From Longirhabdus pacifica (lineage in GTDB: Bacteria > Bacillota > Bacilli > Paenibacillales > DSM-105158): DNA of 64,000 nucleotides. Shown here piece after piece: positions 27,149 to 35,643 of this stretch (the stretch's first letter is position 1; each line of letters begins with the position of its first letter). Under the pieces are notes generated by a model. The model saw only the letters and a list, made by a program, of their open reading frames with translations. It did no database searches and was not told the DNA's origin. Both the position numbers and the translations under genes were made by a program. The stretch lies in contig NZ_QXJP01000017.1 of assembly GCF_004115085.1 (NCBI RefSeq), positions 19,680-83,679 on the forward strand. Reading direction: 5' to 3'.

Positions 27149-28009
27149 TCATTCAGGTACTTCGATGACAAACACTTCATGCAGTTGTTTAAAGTCAGCA
27201 GAAGCCTTAATATAAGCAACGTTGGTTAAACCAAATTCTCCTACCTCTACTTTATCTACGGTGCCAATGATAATATCTTTCGGAAATACACCACCTAATC
27301 CTGAGGTGACAATGAGATCTCCTTCTGCAATAGGATCGTTCGGATCAATCTTGGTCATTAATAACCTTTCTTCTATCGGATCAAAACTAGTGATGGTTCC
27401 ATATGTTTCAAATTCTTCACTTGAAGATACGGCAGCATGAATTAAGATAGAATCTAACGCAGTTTCACTTAAATTCGTCACCATTTCAACATGCGCATAA
27501 AATGGTGTGACACGGTTTACTCTTCCGATTAAACCATCTTCCGTAGCTACTGCCATATTTTCTTTTATTCCATTCTCTGAACCAAGATTAATTTTAATCG
27601 TTTTGTTGTATAAATCTGGACTTACTGCAACGACTTGTGCGATCCGATATGTATAATTATTTTGTTCTTTTTGTAATTGTGTAAATTGCAGCATTTCTTT
27701 TAATCGTTCGTTCTCTTTTTCTAGTGAATTCAATCTAGCACGATCTAGCGCATAAAAAGAAAGCGTTTGTTTTAATGCTTGGTTTTCTTCGTATACGGTG
27801 CTTACATCATTTATATTCCCAAAGAAACCCGCTATCATAGAAGCAGGCTTATACATCAATTGCTGAAACCAAGAAGTTGTATCATCACTTATTTTCTCAG
27901 GCCATGTTACTTCTTCTCGTTTGATATATGTAATCCCCATAATACTAATAAATATAATGAGACATAAAAGTAATAAGAATAATCTTTTATCCCCAAAAAT
28001 TTTGAACAA
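27149..28009 (-). CDS. mreC: Rod shape-determining protein MreC
   Basis: MreC is an extracytoplasmic scaffold of the elongasome. The 286-residue product has a short cytoplasmic tail, one transmembrane helix (about 11-28), a coiled coil (NQALKQTLSFYALDRARLN to LKEMLQF), and the beta-barrel part (VSPDLYNKTIKINLGSENG, GLIGRVNRVTPFYAHV, TSGLGGVFPKDIIIGTV). A TTG at 28007-28009 has AGG about eight bases ahead and gives a typical MreC start (MFKIFGDKRL). An upstream in-frame GTG (28016-28018) overlaps that AGG and is less likely. Confidence 0.93.
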   Translation of the reverse strand: MFKIFGDKRLFLLLLCLIIFISIMGITYIKREEVTWPEKISDDTTSWFQQLMYKPASMIAGFFGNINDVSTVYEENQALKQTLSFYALDRARLNSLEKENERLKEMLQFTQLQKEQNNYTYRIAQVVAVSPDLYNKTIKINLGSENGIKENMAVATEDGLIGRVNRVTPFYAHVEMVTNLSETALDSILIHAAVSSSEEFETYGTITSFDPIEERLLMTKIDPNDPIAEGDLIVTSGLGGVFPKDIIIGTVDKVEVGEFGLTNVAYIKASADFKQLHEVFVIEVPE

Positions 28010-28332
28010 GGTAAACACCTACCACTTTCACTTAATTAGATCCTTGCTATTCTTCATCTTATGAATAGCGGTAATAAGTTGACTGAACAAGTTCATTCAA
28101 CTTACTATAAGATGAAGAAATGATGGAATACAAGTTTACGCCTCAGTTGCCAGCCGTAAAGGCTATGTGATAGTAATTTCTTCATCTTATGAATAGCGGT
28201 AATAAGTTGACTGAACAAGTTCATTCAACTTACTATAAGATGAAGAAATAATGAAATACAAGTTTACGTCTCAGTTGCCAGCCGTAAAGAAGCTGTAATA
28301 GTATTTCTTCATCTTATCTATATTCAACGGTG
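28010..28332. other. Gene-free gap between mreB and mreC
   Basis: Almost the whole gap (28051-28318) is an array of the two-hairpin repeat, described separately. No separate promoter for mreCD was identified and no terminator with a clear T run was seen. In B. subtilis mreB and mreC are close together, so this gap is an expansion. Confidence 0.7.
28051..28318 (+). repeat. Two-hairpin intergenic repeat array, copies E
   Basis: The order is hairpin 2, hairpin 1, hairpin 2, hairpin 1, with a period of 128 bases (CAAGTTTACG starts at 28131 and the matching C at 28259). Each hairpin is separated by TAAGATGAAGAAAT or its complement ATTTCTTCATCTTA. The hairpin 1 core here reads TTTACGCCT / AGCCGTAAA, with one broken pair in both copies, so the two units share a recent common origin. 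Hairpin 2 is the best preserved: AAGTTGACTGAACAAGTTCA then TTCAACTT. Confidence 0.9.
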
Positions 28333-29361
28333 TTATTTTCTAGTAGGTGAAAGATTTTGATTGTTTTTAAGAAGTTGAATATTTTCTAAAGCTCTTCCTG
28401 TGCCAATAGCAACAGAGTCTAAACAATTTTCTGAAACGATAACTGGCATGCCTGTTTCATGTGACAATAATTTATCTAAATTTTTGAGCAATCCGCCACC
28501 ACCAGTTAACACAATTCCGCGATCCATGATATCCGCTGAAAGTTCAGGAGGACACTTTTCGAGTGTTACTTTAACAGCATCTACAATACTCGTTAATGTA
28601 TCATATAATGCTTCTGTTATTTCATCTGAACCTACCTGCAACGTTTTAGGCAGCCCCGTGACTAAATCCCGACCTCTAATGTCCAGGTTTTCTGCTTGAT
28701 CTAATGGTAGAGCTGAACCAATCGTCAATTTAATTTGCTCTGCAGTTCGTTCGCCGATCAATAAATTGTATTTACGTTTAATATAATGAATAATAGCGTC
28801 GTCCATATCATCTCCAGCTACTCTCACAGAACGGCACGTTACAATGCCTCCCAAAGAAATAACTGCCACTTCTGTGGTGCCTCCTCCGATGTCTACAACC
28901 ATACTGCCAGTTGGCTCCCAAACAGGCAAGTCTGAACCAATAGCAGCTGCAAACGGCTCTTCAATGGTGAAAGCTTCCTTAGCTCCAGCTTGTTTTGTCG
29001 CATCTTCTACTGCTCTTTTTTCAACAGCTGTAATACCAGACGGAACACAAACCATCACTGTAGGATGAAAAGGAAGTATAGTTTTTTTCTTATGCACTTT
29101 ATTAATGAAGTGTTTAATCATAGTTGCAGTTGTATCAAAATCGGCAATAACACCATCTTTCATAGGACGCAGTGCTCTAATGTTCCCAGGTGTTCTACCT
29201 ATCATATTTTTTGCTTCTTCACCTACAGCTGCAATAGAGTTGTCTGATCGTATCGCCACCACAGATGGTTCCCTAAGTACGATTCCTTTTCCTTTTACGT
29301 AAACTAATGTATTCGCTGTCCCCAAATCAATTCCTAATTCTTTTGTAAATCCCCGAAACAT
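28333..29361 (-). CDS. mreB: Rod shape-determining actin homologue MreB
   Basis: MreB polymerises under the membrane and organises lateral wall synthesis. The 342-residue product starts [20 protein letters not shown] (phosphate 1 loop) and has [17 protein letters not shown] (phosphate 2) and [14 protein letters not shown] (adenosine loop). The ATG at 29359-29361 has GAAGGGAGA ahead and matches the family; an upstream in-frame start would add 23 unrelated residues. It is separated from mreC by about 320 bases of repeats. Confidence 0.97.
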   Translation of the reverse strand: MFRGFTKELGIDLGTANTLVYVKGKGIVLREPSVVAIRSDNSIAAVGEEAKNMIGRTPGNIRALRPMKDGVIADFDTTATMIKHFINKVHKKKTILPFHPTVMVCVPSGITAVEKRAVEDATKQAGAKEAFTIEEPFAAAIGSDLPVWEPTGSMVVDIGGGTTEVAVISLGGIVTCRSVRVAGDDMDDAIIHYIKRKYNLLIGERTAEQIKLTIGSALPLDQAENLDIRGRDLVTGLPKTLQVGSDEITEALYDTLTSIVDAVKVTLEKCPPELSADIMDRGIVLTGGGGLLKNLDKLLSHETGMPVIVSENCLDSVAIGTGRALENIQLLKNNQNLSPTRK

Positions 29362-29672
29362 AACGTTCTCCCTTCTCATCTTCAGCAACACGATTGATGT
29401 CAAATATACTTTCATTATCAACATATACATAGCAGTACTATGTTGATAGAATTCATTTCAATTTTTTAAGATCCATGTTTTACAATTCATTTTCAAATTT
29501 CATTTCATATAAAATGAAGAAATAATGAGAATCAAGTTTACGCCTCAGTTGTTAGGCGTAAAAGTTGATGTTAAAATTTCTCCATCTTATGTGGTAATAA
29601 GTTGGGTGAACTTGGTTGAACAAGTTCATGCAACTTATATAGCATCTAAATTTACGAATATTTTATATTATA
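29362..29672. other. Gene-free gap between radC and mreB
   Basis: The gap holds a full copy of the two-hairpin repeat (29512-29640) plus AT-rich sequence before mreB. No convincing coding sequence was found. A promoter for mreB probably lies here but I could not choose among the AT-rich candidates. Confidence 0.6.
29512..29640 (+). repeat. Two-hairpin intergenic repeat, copy F
   Basis: Outer arm AATGAAGAAATAATGAGAAT, hairpin 1 core TTTACGCCTCAGTTGTTAGG with CGTAAA, outer arm AAATTTCTCCATCTTATG, linker GGTAATAAGTTG and hairpin 2 with GAACAAGTTCATGCAACTTA. A shortened linker (GCG lost) and an extra insertion in hairpin 2 set it apart. Confidence 0.88.
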
Positions 29673-30362
29673 TTACAGGAGTCCTTCGGCATTCAAACTA
29701 TAAAATTGTCCATCTCCGATAATAATATGATCCAACACGTGTATTCCTAATATTTCTCCAGCATCTTTTAGACGATGTGTGATTTCAACGTCTTCAGGAC
29801 TTGGGGTTGGGTCTCCACTGGGATGATTATGTACGCAGATAATAGCGGCACTACTTTTTTGGATAGCTGCTTTAAATATCTCGCGAGGATGAACAATAGA
29901 AGCATTTAGACTTCCTATAGATAATGTCTCTTCAGCAATAATACGATGTTTAATATCTAAAAACAAGCACACAAAATGTTCCTTCTTTAAATATCGGAGG
30001 TCTTCCATCACATAGTTAGCTGCATCTTCTGGAGCGTTGATCGCAATTTTATGCTGCATCCTACTTTTGGATAACCTTCTGCCTAATTCAACAGCTGCTT
30101 TTATTTGCAGCGCTTTTGCATTTCCTATTCCTTTGGTTTGTGTAATTTCCTTTACACTCATATCCGCTAAACGTTGTAAATCTCCACATTCATTCAATAA
30201 ACGCTGCGCTACGTGTATAGCAGATTCAGAAACCGTGCCTGAACGTAACAAAATAGCAACTAACTCTGCATTACTCAGCACTTCGGACCCAAACTGAAGC
30301 ATTCTCTCACGCGGTCTATCACTGTTGGGAATATCGCTTATTTTATAAGCATTAGCCTTCAT
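29673..30362 (-). CDS. radC: RadC-family JAB-domain protein
   Basis: The 229-residue product has an N-terminal helix-hairpin-helix-like region (LADMSVKEITQTKGIGNAKA) and a JAB/MPN domain with the metal motif HNHPSGDPTPSPED. E. coli RadC was once linked to DNA repair, but the biochemical role is unproven. GAGGGGATATA precedes the ATG. It lies between maf and mreB in conserved order. Confidence 0.94.
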   Translation of the reverse strand: MKANAYKISDIPNSDRPRERMLQFGSEVLSNAELVAILLRSGTVSESAIHVAQRLLNECGDLQRLADMSVKEITQTKGIGNAKALQIKAAVELGRRLSKSRMQHKIAINAPEDAANYVMEDLRYLKKEHFVCLFLDIKHRIIAEETLSIGSLNASIVHPREIFKAAIQKSSAAIICVHNHPSGDPTPSPEDVEITHRLKDAGEILGIHVLDHIIIGDGQFYSLNAEGLL

Positions 30363-30386
30363 TATATCCCCTCAAACTGTATCTTT

Positions 30387-30980
30387 TTAAAATATTTCCA
30401 CGTTGAATTGCATCAACAAATCAGCTAGTAACGAAAGCGGTAACCCTACCACATTAAAATAATCTCCATCCATACTTTCAACGAGCGTTGCTCCGAAACC
30501 TTGAATACCATATGAACCCGCTTTATCCTCTGGTTCATTGGTTTCAATATATCGCCATATAAGATCATCTGATAAAGGTTTGAATGTCACTTTCGTAGCC
30601 TGATGAGAAATCAATTGTTTGTTATTTTCTATGTCTATAAGGCAAACACCACTATAAACGACATGCTGTTTGGATTGCAGTTTTTTGAGCATTGTGAATG
30701 AATCTTGCTTACTGGACGGTTTTCCCAAAATCTCATCATTCATAACGACAATTGTATCCGCACCGATTACAATACCACCACTACGCTTTGTTTCTATTTG
30801 ATTTGCAATAAAATTCGCTTTCTTCTCAGCAAGATGTTCCACCACTTGTTGCGGCGTTAAACCAGGGTCTGTTTGTTCGTCTACAGCACTAGGTTTAACA
30901 ACAAAAGGAATCTTTAACATATCTAATAACTGCTTCCTTCTCGGAGAGGCAGAAGCTAATATGATTTTTTTTTGATGCAT
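30387..30980 (-). CDS. maf: Maf-family nucleotide pyrophosphatase
   Basis: Maf proteins hydrolyse non-canonical or modified NTPs (dTTP/UTP type) and have been linked to septum inhibition. The 197-residue product has IILASASPRRKQLLDML, VIGADTIVVMNDEILGKP and GSYGIQGFGATLVESMDGDY. The start is the ATG at 30978-30980 with AGGAGG ahead; the long upstream open frame has no family similarity. It follows the Bacillus order spoIIB-maf-radC-mreB, but a plus-strand amidase is inserted between spoIIB and maf. Confidence 0.95.
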   Translation of the reverse strand: MHQKKIILASASPRRKQLLDMLKIPFVVKPSAVDEQTDPGLTPQQVVEHLAEKKANFIANQIETKRSGGIVIGADTIVVMNDEILGKPSSKQDSFTMLKKLQSKQHVVYSGVCLIDIENNKQLISHQATKVTFKPLSDDLIWRYIETNEPEDKAGSYGIQGFGATLVESMDGDYFNVVGLPLSLLADLLMQFNVEIF

Positions 30981-31228
30981 GCTATACACAACCTCCTGGG
31001 TCTTTAAAGTGTAAGTCTTCATGTGAATGTTACGACAATACAAGACTTGGTATAGGTTGTCCTCTATTACTTTGTCAAGTGTAGTCATGATTCGACAATG
31101 TTGTACACACGCAAGCAATAAGTATATTACTCTATTATACGTCGTTGGAAGTGATAATACAATCTGGATAACAGTACCAAGAAACTTTTTTATTGTTTTC
31201 TTGTAATAACGGTAGGAGGACAAATGAT

Positions 31229-32680
31229 ATGAGAAATTATTCACTATTTTTTATCACTTTTATTTTATCTTTTTTCATTCCGTTATATTCTGCTTATGCT
31301 GAAAAAATTGTCATTGATCCTGGTCATGGAGGATACGACCCAGGAGCAATAGGTGTAAATGGGCTGCAAGAAAAACAAGTCAATTTAGACATAGCTCAAA
31401 AATTACAGCAGGAATTAGCCACACTTGGTTACGAGACAGTGATGACAAGAACTACAGACGTATTTGTATCACTGCAACGCAGAGTGGAAATCGCAAATGA
31501 ACATGAAGCTGACTTATTTATTTCCATTCATAGCAATGCCCACTCTTCCCCTATACATTCAGGGAGTTTGGTTTTGTATTACGACGATCAGTATCCTAAT
31601 GCAAATTATCCTGCTAGTTTGGAAATGAGAAAGCTGACACCATTGAGCAAACAACTAGCACATGAAGTATTAGAACAATTGGTAGAAACGACAAATTTAA
31701 ATCATCTTGGTATTATCCCTAGCTCTATGTACGTCATTAGAACAGGGAGTGTTCCTAGTATTTTAGTAGAGACAGGATTTTTGAGTAATGAACACGATGC
31801 TATGTTACTAGAGCAACCTTCTTTTAGACAAAAAGCAGCTACAGGCATTGCCAAAGGCATTGTAAACTATATTCCTACTTTTTTAGACATACAAGGTCAT
31901 TGGGCGCAATCAGACATTGAGCTTCTACATGAAGGAAATATTGTAAAAGGAATCACAGCTACTCAATTTCAACCTAATGGTAATCTGACAAGAGCTCAGT
32001 ATATTACGCTATTAAATAACGTCTTTGCCTTTACATCTACGGATGTGCACGATGGGGAAGATGTAGTTGATTCTGCTGGGGAAGACAATGAAAATGTCGC
32101 AGTCGACTCTGTTGAGGAAGACAGTGCAGATGATGCAGTTGATTCTGCTGAGAGAGACGCTGCAAATGACGTAGTTGATTCTGCTGAGGAAGACATTGCA
32201 AATGACGCAGTCGATTCTGTTGAGGAAGACATTGCAAATGACGCAGTCGATTCTGTTGTGGAAGACATTGCAAATGATGTAGTAGATACCGTGGATGAAA
32301 ACATTGCAGTTGATGCAGATAATGAAGATATACACTTGGTAGATGTACCAGAAAATCATTGGGCTTATACTGAAATAGAAAAAGCCGTACAACTTGGTTT
32401 TCTTAACGGTTATGATGATGGAACATATCGTCCAGACCAGGTCATTTCAAGAGCGGAAGTTGCCGTTTTATTTGATTCCATATGGGAAAATGAAACATTA
32501 TCACCTAGCGATATATACTATGAAGATGTGATGATAGGAAGTTGGTATGAAGAGGCTATCTATTCACTTACGTCAGCAAAGTTATTTACAGGAACCTCAC
32601 AACATATTTTTTCACCAGAAAAGCCCATGACAAGGGCTGAAGCAGCAAGTGTCATATCACGATATCTTCTAAGGCCTTAA
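31229..32680 (+). CDS. N-acetylmuramoyl-L-alanine amidase with SLH domains
   Basis: The 483-residue secreted protein has a signal peptide (about 1-24, ending SAYA). The Amidase_3 zinc domain spans about 25-210 (IVIDPGHGGYDPGAIG, EADLFISIHSNAH, VPSILVETGFLSNEHDA). It cleaves the amide bond between MurNAc and L-Ala. S-layer-homology segments follow: one near 215-260 (DIQGHWAQSDIELLHEGNIV), and two at the C-terminus (DVPENHWAYTEIEKAVQLGF, SWYEEAIYSLTSAKLFTG). They would hold it at the wall. Between them lies an acidic 12-residue repeat. The ATG at 31229 has AGGAGG nine bases ahead. It is inserted on the opposite strand in the maf-spoIIB interval. Confidence 0.93.
   Translation: MRNYSLFFITFILSFFIPLYSAYAEKIVIDPGHGGYDPGAIGVNGLQEKQVNLDIAQKLQQELATLGYETVMTRTTDVFVSLQRRVEIANEHEADLFISIHSNAHSSPIHSGSLVLYYDDQYPNANYPASLEMRKLTPLSKQLAHEVLEQLVETTNLNHLGIIPSSMYVIRTGSVPSILVETGFLSNEHDAMLLEQPSFRQKAATGIAKGIVNYIPTFLDIQGHWAQSDIELLHEGNIVKGITATQFQPNGNLTRAQYITLLNNVFAFTSTDVHDGEDVVDSAGEDNENVAVDSVEEDSADDAVDSAERDAANDVVDSAEEDIANDAVDSVEEDIANDAVDSVVEDIANDVVDTVDENIAVDADNEDIHLVDVPENHWAYTEIEKAVQLGFLNGYDDGTYRPDQVISRAEVAVLFDSIWENETLSPSDIYYEDVMIGSWYEEAIYSLTSAKLFTGTSQHIFSPEKPMTRAEAASVISRYLLRP
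32063..32314 (+). repeat. 36-bp tandem repeat encoding an acidic 12-residue linker (seven units)
   Basis: Seven units of the form (A/V)VDS(A/V)EEDIAND lie within the amidase gene. Units 4 to 6 are nearly identical at DNA level; the outer ones have diverged. The reading frame is kept throughout, so length changes in whole units would be tolerated. Confidence 0.92.
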
Positions 32681-32700
32681 TGCTACTTTTTTCACAGTAA

Positions 32701-32740
32701 GCACGTATGCATGGTGGATGTCTTTCACCATCATACGTGC
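32701..32740. terminator. Hairpin between convergent amidase and spoIIB-like genes
   Basis: A strong 9-bp stem, GCACGTATG / CATACGTGC, extends inward through ATGGTG / CACCAT. There is no clear T run on either side, so its activity as an intrinsic terminator is uncertain. Confidence 0.55.
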
Positions 32741-32755
32741 TCACTTGTATGAAGG

Positions 32756-34138
32756 CTATATATTTTTCTTCGTGATGATATATTGTAAAATAGCACTTTG
32801 TATTTGCCAGAGGTAAGAGGGTGAAGGATCTTTTTCATATCCTTCCATAGCCGTCATGCTCCTTTGCAACGCACTATTCATCACTTCAAATGTACTGTTT
32901 AAAACTTCCCCAGTATTAACTAGTTGCGCAGCAGCGTTATTCCACGATTGATACTGCACTTTAATGGCATCTATGGTTTGCTTCTCTAGTGCTGCTGTAT
33001 CTTCTTGTAACTGCACAGCACTGATGCCGCTTAGCATCCTTACTAGTTTATCTCCTTCAGTAAAATAAGACTCCGTCACTTGGCTTAATGAATCACTAGA
33101 AGCGGTTTGAAATTGTGGAATTTGTACCGATTTGATATACGTTTCAAATCCTGCTTCATTGAGTACATTACTCAATAGTCCAGCATCTTCTTCGCTTTGC
33201 GTTGCCGCTGTGAACACGAAATATTGATTTTGAAGCTGCATATCAATGACGGAAGCAAACCCTTCATTTGTTAATTGCTGCATCGCAGCTTGAGCACTTT
33301 GCAGTGAACTAAATACCCCATGTTGCAACACATAATATGTATCTGTATTTAAAGGATCTGCCACAAGCAGATTGGATAGCGATGTTGTATCCTCTGCATT
33401 TCCCTCATCTTGCAAGCTAGCAGTGTTTTCATTCCCCATGGGAATAGGAAACGGTGTTTCCAAATTAGAAGTTTCACCATTAGACTGTGCTTCTGTTTCC
33501 TCACCACTATTTCCTGGTAAAATGGTCAACGGTTCCGTCGATGAAAAAAAGGACAATACGACGTAACCTAAAAAAACACCACTAATAACTCCAGAAGAAA
33601 CAGCTCCCGTCACTTTTAGCCACGACGTTTTTTTTGTTTTTTTATACCGGATAGAGGAAGGGGGGGCTTTTATATTATGATTATGATAGCTTACCTCGCC
33701 TTTTAGTACTTCTTCACTAATAATAGGACCTCGATAAGTTTCATATTCGTTACGTTGCTTGACCTGTTCAAGTTTCTCATACTGCTGTTGATCTGTTTCC
33801 CTAATGATTTGTTCAATGCGATGGAGCTCCTCTTCATATGGACTCTGCCATGCACCAAAATCTGTTGTAAATTGATTTAAAGGTTGTGTATCTACTATTT
33901 TTTTAAATTCGTCACTTCCCTTTTCCTCTGTAGGAAGTTGTTTATTTTTCGCATCCAACAATGGGTCTTGAATAGCTTCATTTTGATTATGCTGTATGTG
34001 GTTGGATTCTACTAATTTTTTTTCATCTCTTTGCTTTTTTATTTCTTCCTCGACACTTAAATCAGATGCTTGAACAGAAGATGGCTCATGTACGTTGTTC
34101 AACCGATACGTAATCGTAGCTTTTTTATTTTCGCTCAT
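32756..34138 (-). CDS. spoIIB: SpoIIB-like protein with SPOR domain
   Basis: SpoIIB localises to the sporulation septum and assists engulfment. The 460-residue product has a long charged cytoplasmic N-terminus (about 1-170), one transmembrane helix (about 176-200, VTGAVSSGVISGVFLGYVVL), an acidic Ser/Glu/Asn-rich linker and a SPOR domain (about 267-345, TYYVLQHGVFSSLQSAQAAM). A helical C-terminus follows. Overall sequence is weakly conserved in this family; topology and location in the folC-maf interval support the call. Confidence 0.78.
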   Translation of the reverse strand: MSENKKATITYRLNNVHEPSSVQASDLSVEEEIKKQRDEKKLVESNHIQHNQNEAIQDPLLDAKNKQLPTEEKGSDEFKKIVDTQPLNQFTTDFGAWQSPYEEELHRIEQIIRETDQQQYEKLEQVKQRNEYETYRGPIISEEVLKGEVSYHNHNIKAPPSSIRYKKTKKTSWLKVTGAVSSGVISGVFLGYVVLSFFSSTEPLTILPGNSGEETEAQSNGETSNLETPFPIPMGNENTASLQDEGNAEDTTSLSNLLVADPLNTDTYYVLQHGVFSSLQSAQAAMQQLTNEGFASVIDMQLQNQYFVFTAATQSEEDAGLLSNVLNEAGFETYIKSVQIPQFQTASSDSLSQVTESYFTEGDKLVRMLSGISAVQLQEDTAALEKQTIDAIKVQYQSWNNAAAQLVNTGEVLNSTFEVMNSALQRSMTAMEGYEKDPSPSYLWQIQSAILQYIITKKNI

Positions 34139-34228
34139 TATTATACTCTCTCCCTTACAACCTTGTACTATAATTTATGAGCGTAAAATAAAAATATGAT
34201 AGAAAAAATGATAGAATTGCAATGAATG

Positions 34229-34262
34229 AAAAAAAAGACCAGACAGTTTATTCTGTCTGATC
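34229..34262 (-). terminator. Terminator overlapping the end of murC
   Basis: The 5' arm GATCAGACAG encodes the last sense codons of murC, the stop codon TAA lies in the loop, and the 3' arm CTGTCTGGTC is followed by eight T on the minus strand. Confidence 0.9.
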
Positions 34263-35636
34263 TTCTAATTGTGATAAATAAGATGCAAAATCATGCGATA
34301 CTTTCCAAATATCTCCGGCTCCCATTGTAATAACTAAGTCTCCTGGCTTCACATTTTGTTTTAAATAATCCAATACTTGCTCTTTCGTTGGAATATGAGA
34401 AACTTGTTGGTTACTATTTTGTTTGATGAGTTCCATCAATCGTTCAGAGTTAATTCCTTCAATCTTTTTTTCTCCTGCTGGAGAATATATATCTGTCAAA
34501 ATCACTTCATCCGCTTCATGAAATGATTTGCTGAATTGTTCTAGCAAGAAGAAGGTTCTGCTGTAACGTTGTGGCTGGAATATAGCAATAATTCGTTTGT
34601 TTGTTGTTTTAGCTGCCGTGATCGTTGCCTGTATTTCTGTTGGATGATGCGCATAATCATCGATAACGATCATATCATTTTTTTCTTCCAACACTTGAAA
34701 TCTTCTCTTTGCTCCACTAAAAGGTTTGATGGCAGTAGCAATCTGTTCAAACGTCAATCCAGCTTTTAAACAAGTGATACACGTCGCTAAAGCATTGTAC
34801 ACATTGTATGTGCCAGGTATGGAAAGTTCCATTTTACCGAGTGCTGTACCTTTCTCATTCACCGTAAACACCACTTTACGATCTCCAAGTTGAATATCCG
34901 TTGCAGTGTAGTCTGCTTCTGATTCAATACCATAGGTGATGACTTCACGATTCACATCAGGAATAAGTTCCTTAATATATGGATCATCTGCACATACGAT
35001 AACAGCACCGTCTGGATTGACTTGATTCATATATTGAAGATAAGCTTGCTTCAATCGATTGAAATCACCATCATAATTTTCTAGATGGTCTGCTTCTATA
35101 TTGGTTACGATGCCTAATGCAGGACGATATTGCAAAAATGACCCATCGCTCTCATCGGCTTCCGCTACTACAAATTTCCCTTCTCCAGCCTTTGCATTGT
35201 TTCCTATATTCATGATTTCTCCACCAATAATATACGTAGGGTCAAGATCTGATCGATCCATTACCAGTGCAATCATCGATGAAGTGGTCGTTTTCCCATG
35301 CGCTCCTGCAATCGTAATGCCTTGTTTTTCATTCATTAATCTCGCAAGCATTTGAGAGCGATGTATGATCGGTATATTTAATTGCTCGGCCGCTTTTATT
35401 TCTACGTTATCTTTAGCTAGAGCCGTTGAAAAAACGACCAAATCTGCTCCTTTTACATTATCAGCTTCATGTCCAATATAAACTTGAGCGCCTTTTTCCA
35501 CTAATTTTTCCGTTAATTCTTGTCTCACTACATCTGATCCACTTACCGTGTATCCCATTTCTAACATGACACGAGCAATCGCACTCATCCCATACCCGCC
35601 GATACCAATAAAGTGTACATGTTCAGCAGTTGTCAA
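34248..35636 (-). CDS. murC: UDP-N-acetylmuramate--L-alanine ligase
   Basis: MurC adds the first residue of the peptidoglycan stem peptide. The 462-residue product has the N-terminal UDP-binding fold (VHFIGIGGYGMSAIARVMLE), the ATP loop GITIAGAHGKTTTSSMIA, VAEADESDGSFL, NIEADHLENY and DDYAHHPTEIQATI. The start is TTG at 35634-35636, immediately after folC (7-base gap), with GGTGA as a modest ribosome binding site, so coupling to folC is likely. In B. subtilis murC is elsewhere; here it occupies the slot between folC and spoIIB where comC is usually found. Whether a second murC exists cannot be seen. Confidence 0.93.
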   Translation of the reverse strand: MTTAEHVHFIGIGGYGMSAIARVMLEMGYTVSGSDVVRQELTEKLVEKGAQVYIGHEADNVKGADLVVFSTALAKDNVEIKAAEQLNIPIIHRSQMLARLMNEKQGITIAGAHGKTTTSSMIALVMDRSDLDPTYIIGGEIMNIGNNAKAGEGKFVVAEADESDGSFLQYRPALGIVTNIEADHLENYDGDFNRLKQAYLQYMNQVNPDGAVIVCADDPYIKELIPDVNREVITYGIESEADYTATDIQLGDRKVVFTVNEKGTALGKMELSIPGTYNVYNALATCITCLKAGLTFEQIATAIKPFSGAKRRFQVLEEKNDMIVIDDYAHHPTEIQATITAAKTTNKRIIAIFQPQRYSRTFFLLEQFSKSFHEADEVILTDIYSPAGEKKIEGINSERLMELIKQNSNQQVSHIPTKEQVLDYLKQNVKPGDLVITMGAGDIWKVSHDFASYLSQLEDQTE

Positions 35637-35643
35637 GGTGAAC

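Noticed and set aside
31996..32392. Three overlapping minus-strand open frames of 78-126 codons opposite the amidase linker
   Set aside because: They exist because the 36-bp repeat lacks stops in several frames; the translations are monotonous repeats and no ribosome binding site precedes them.
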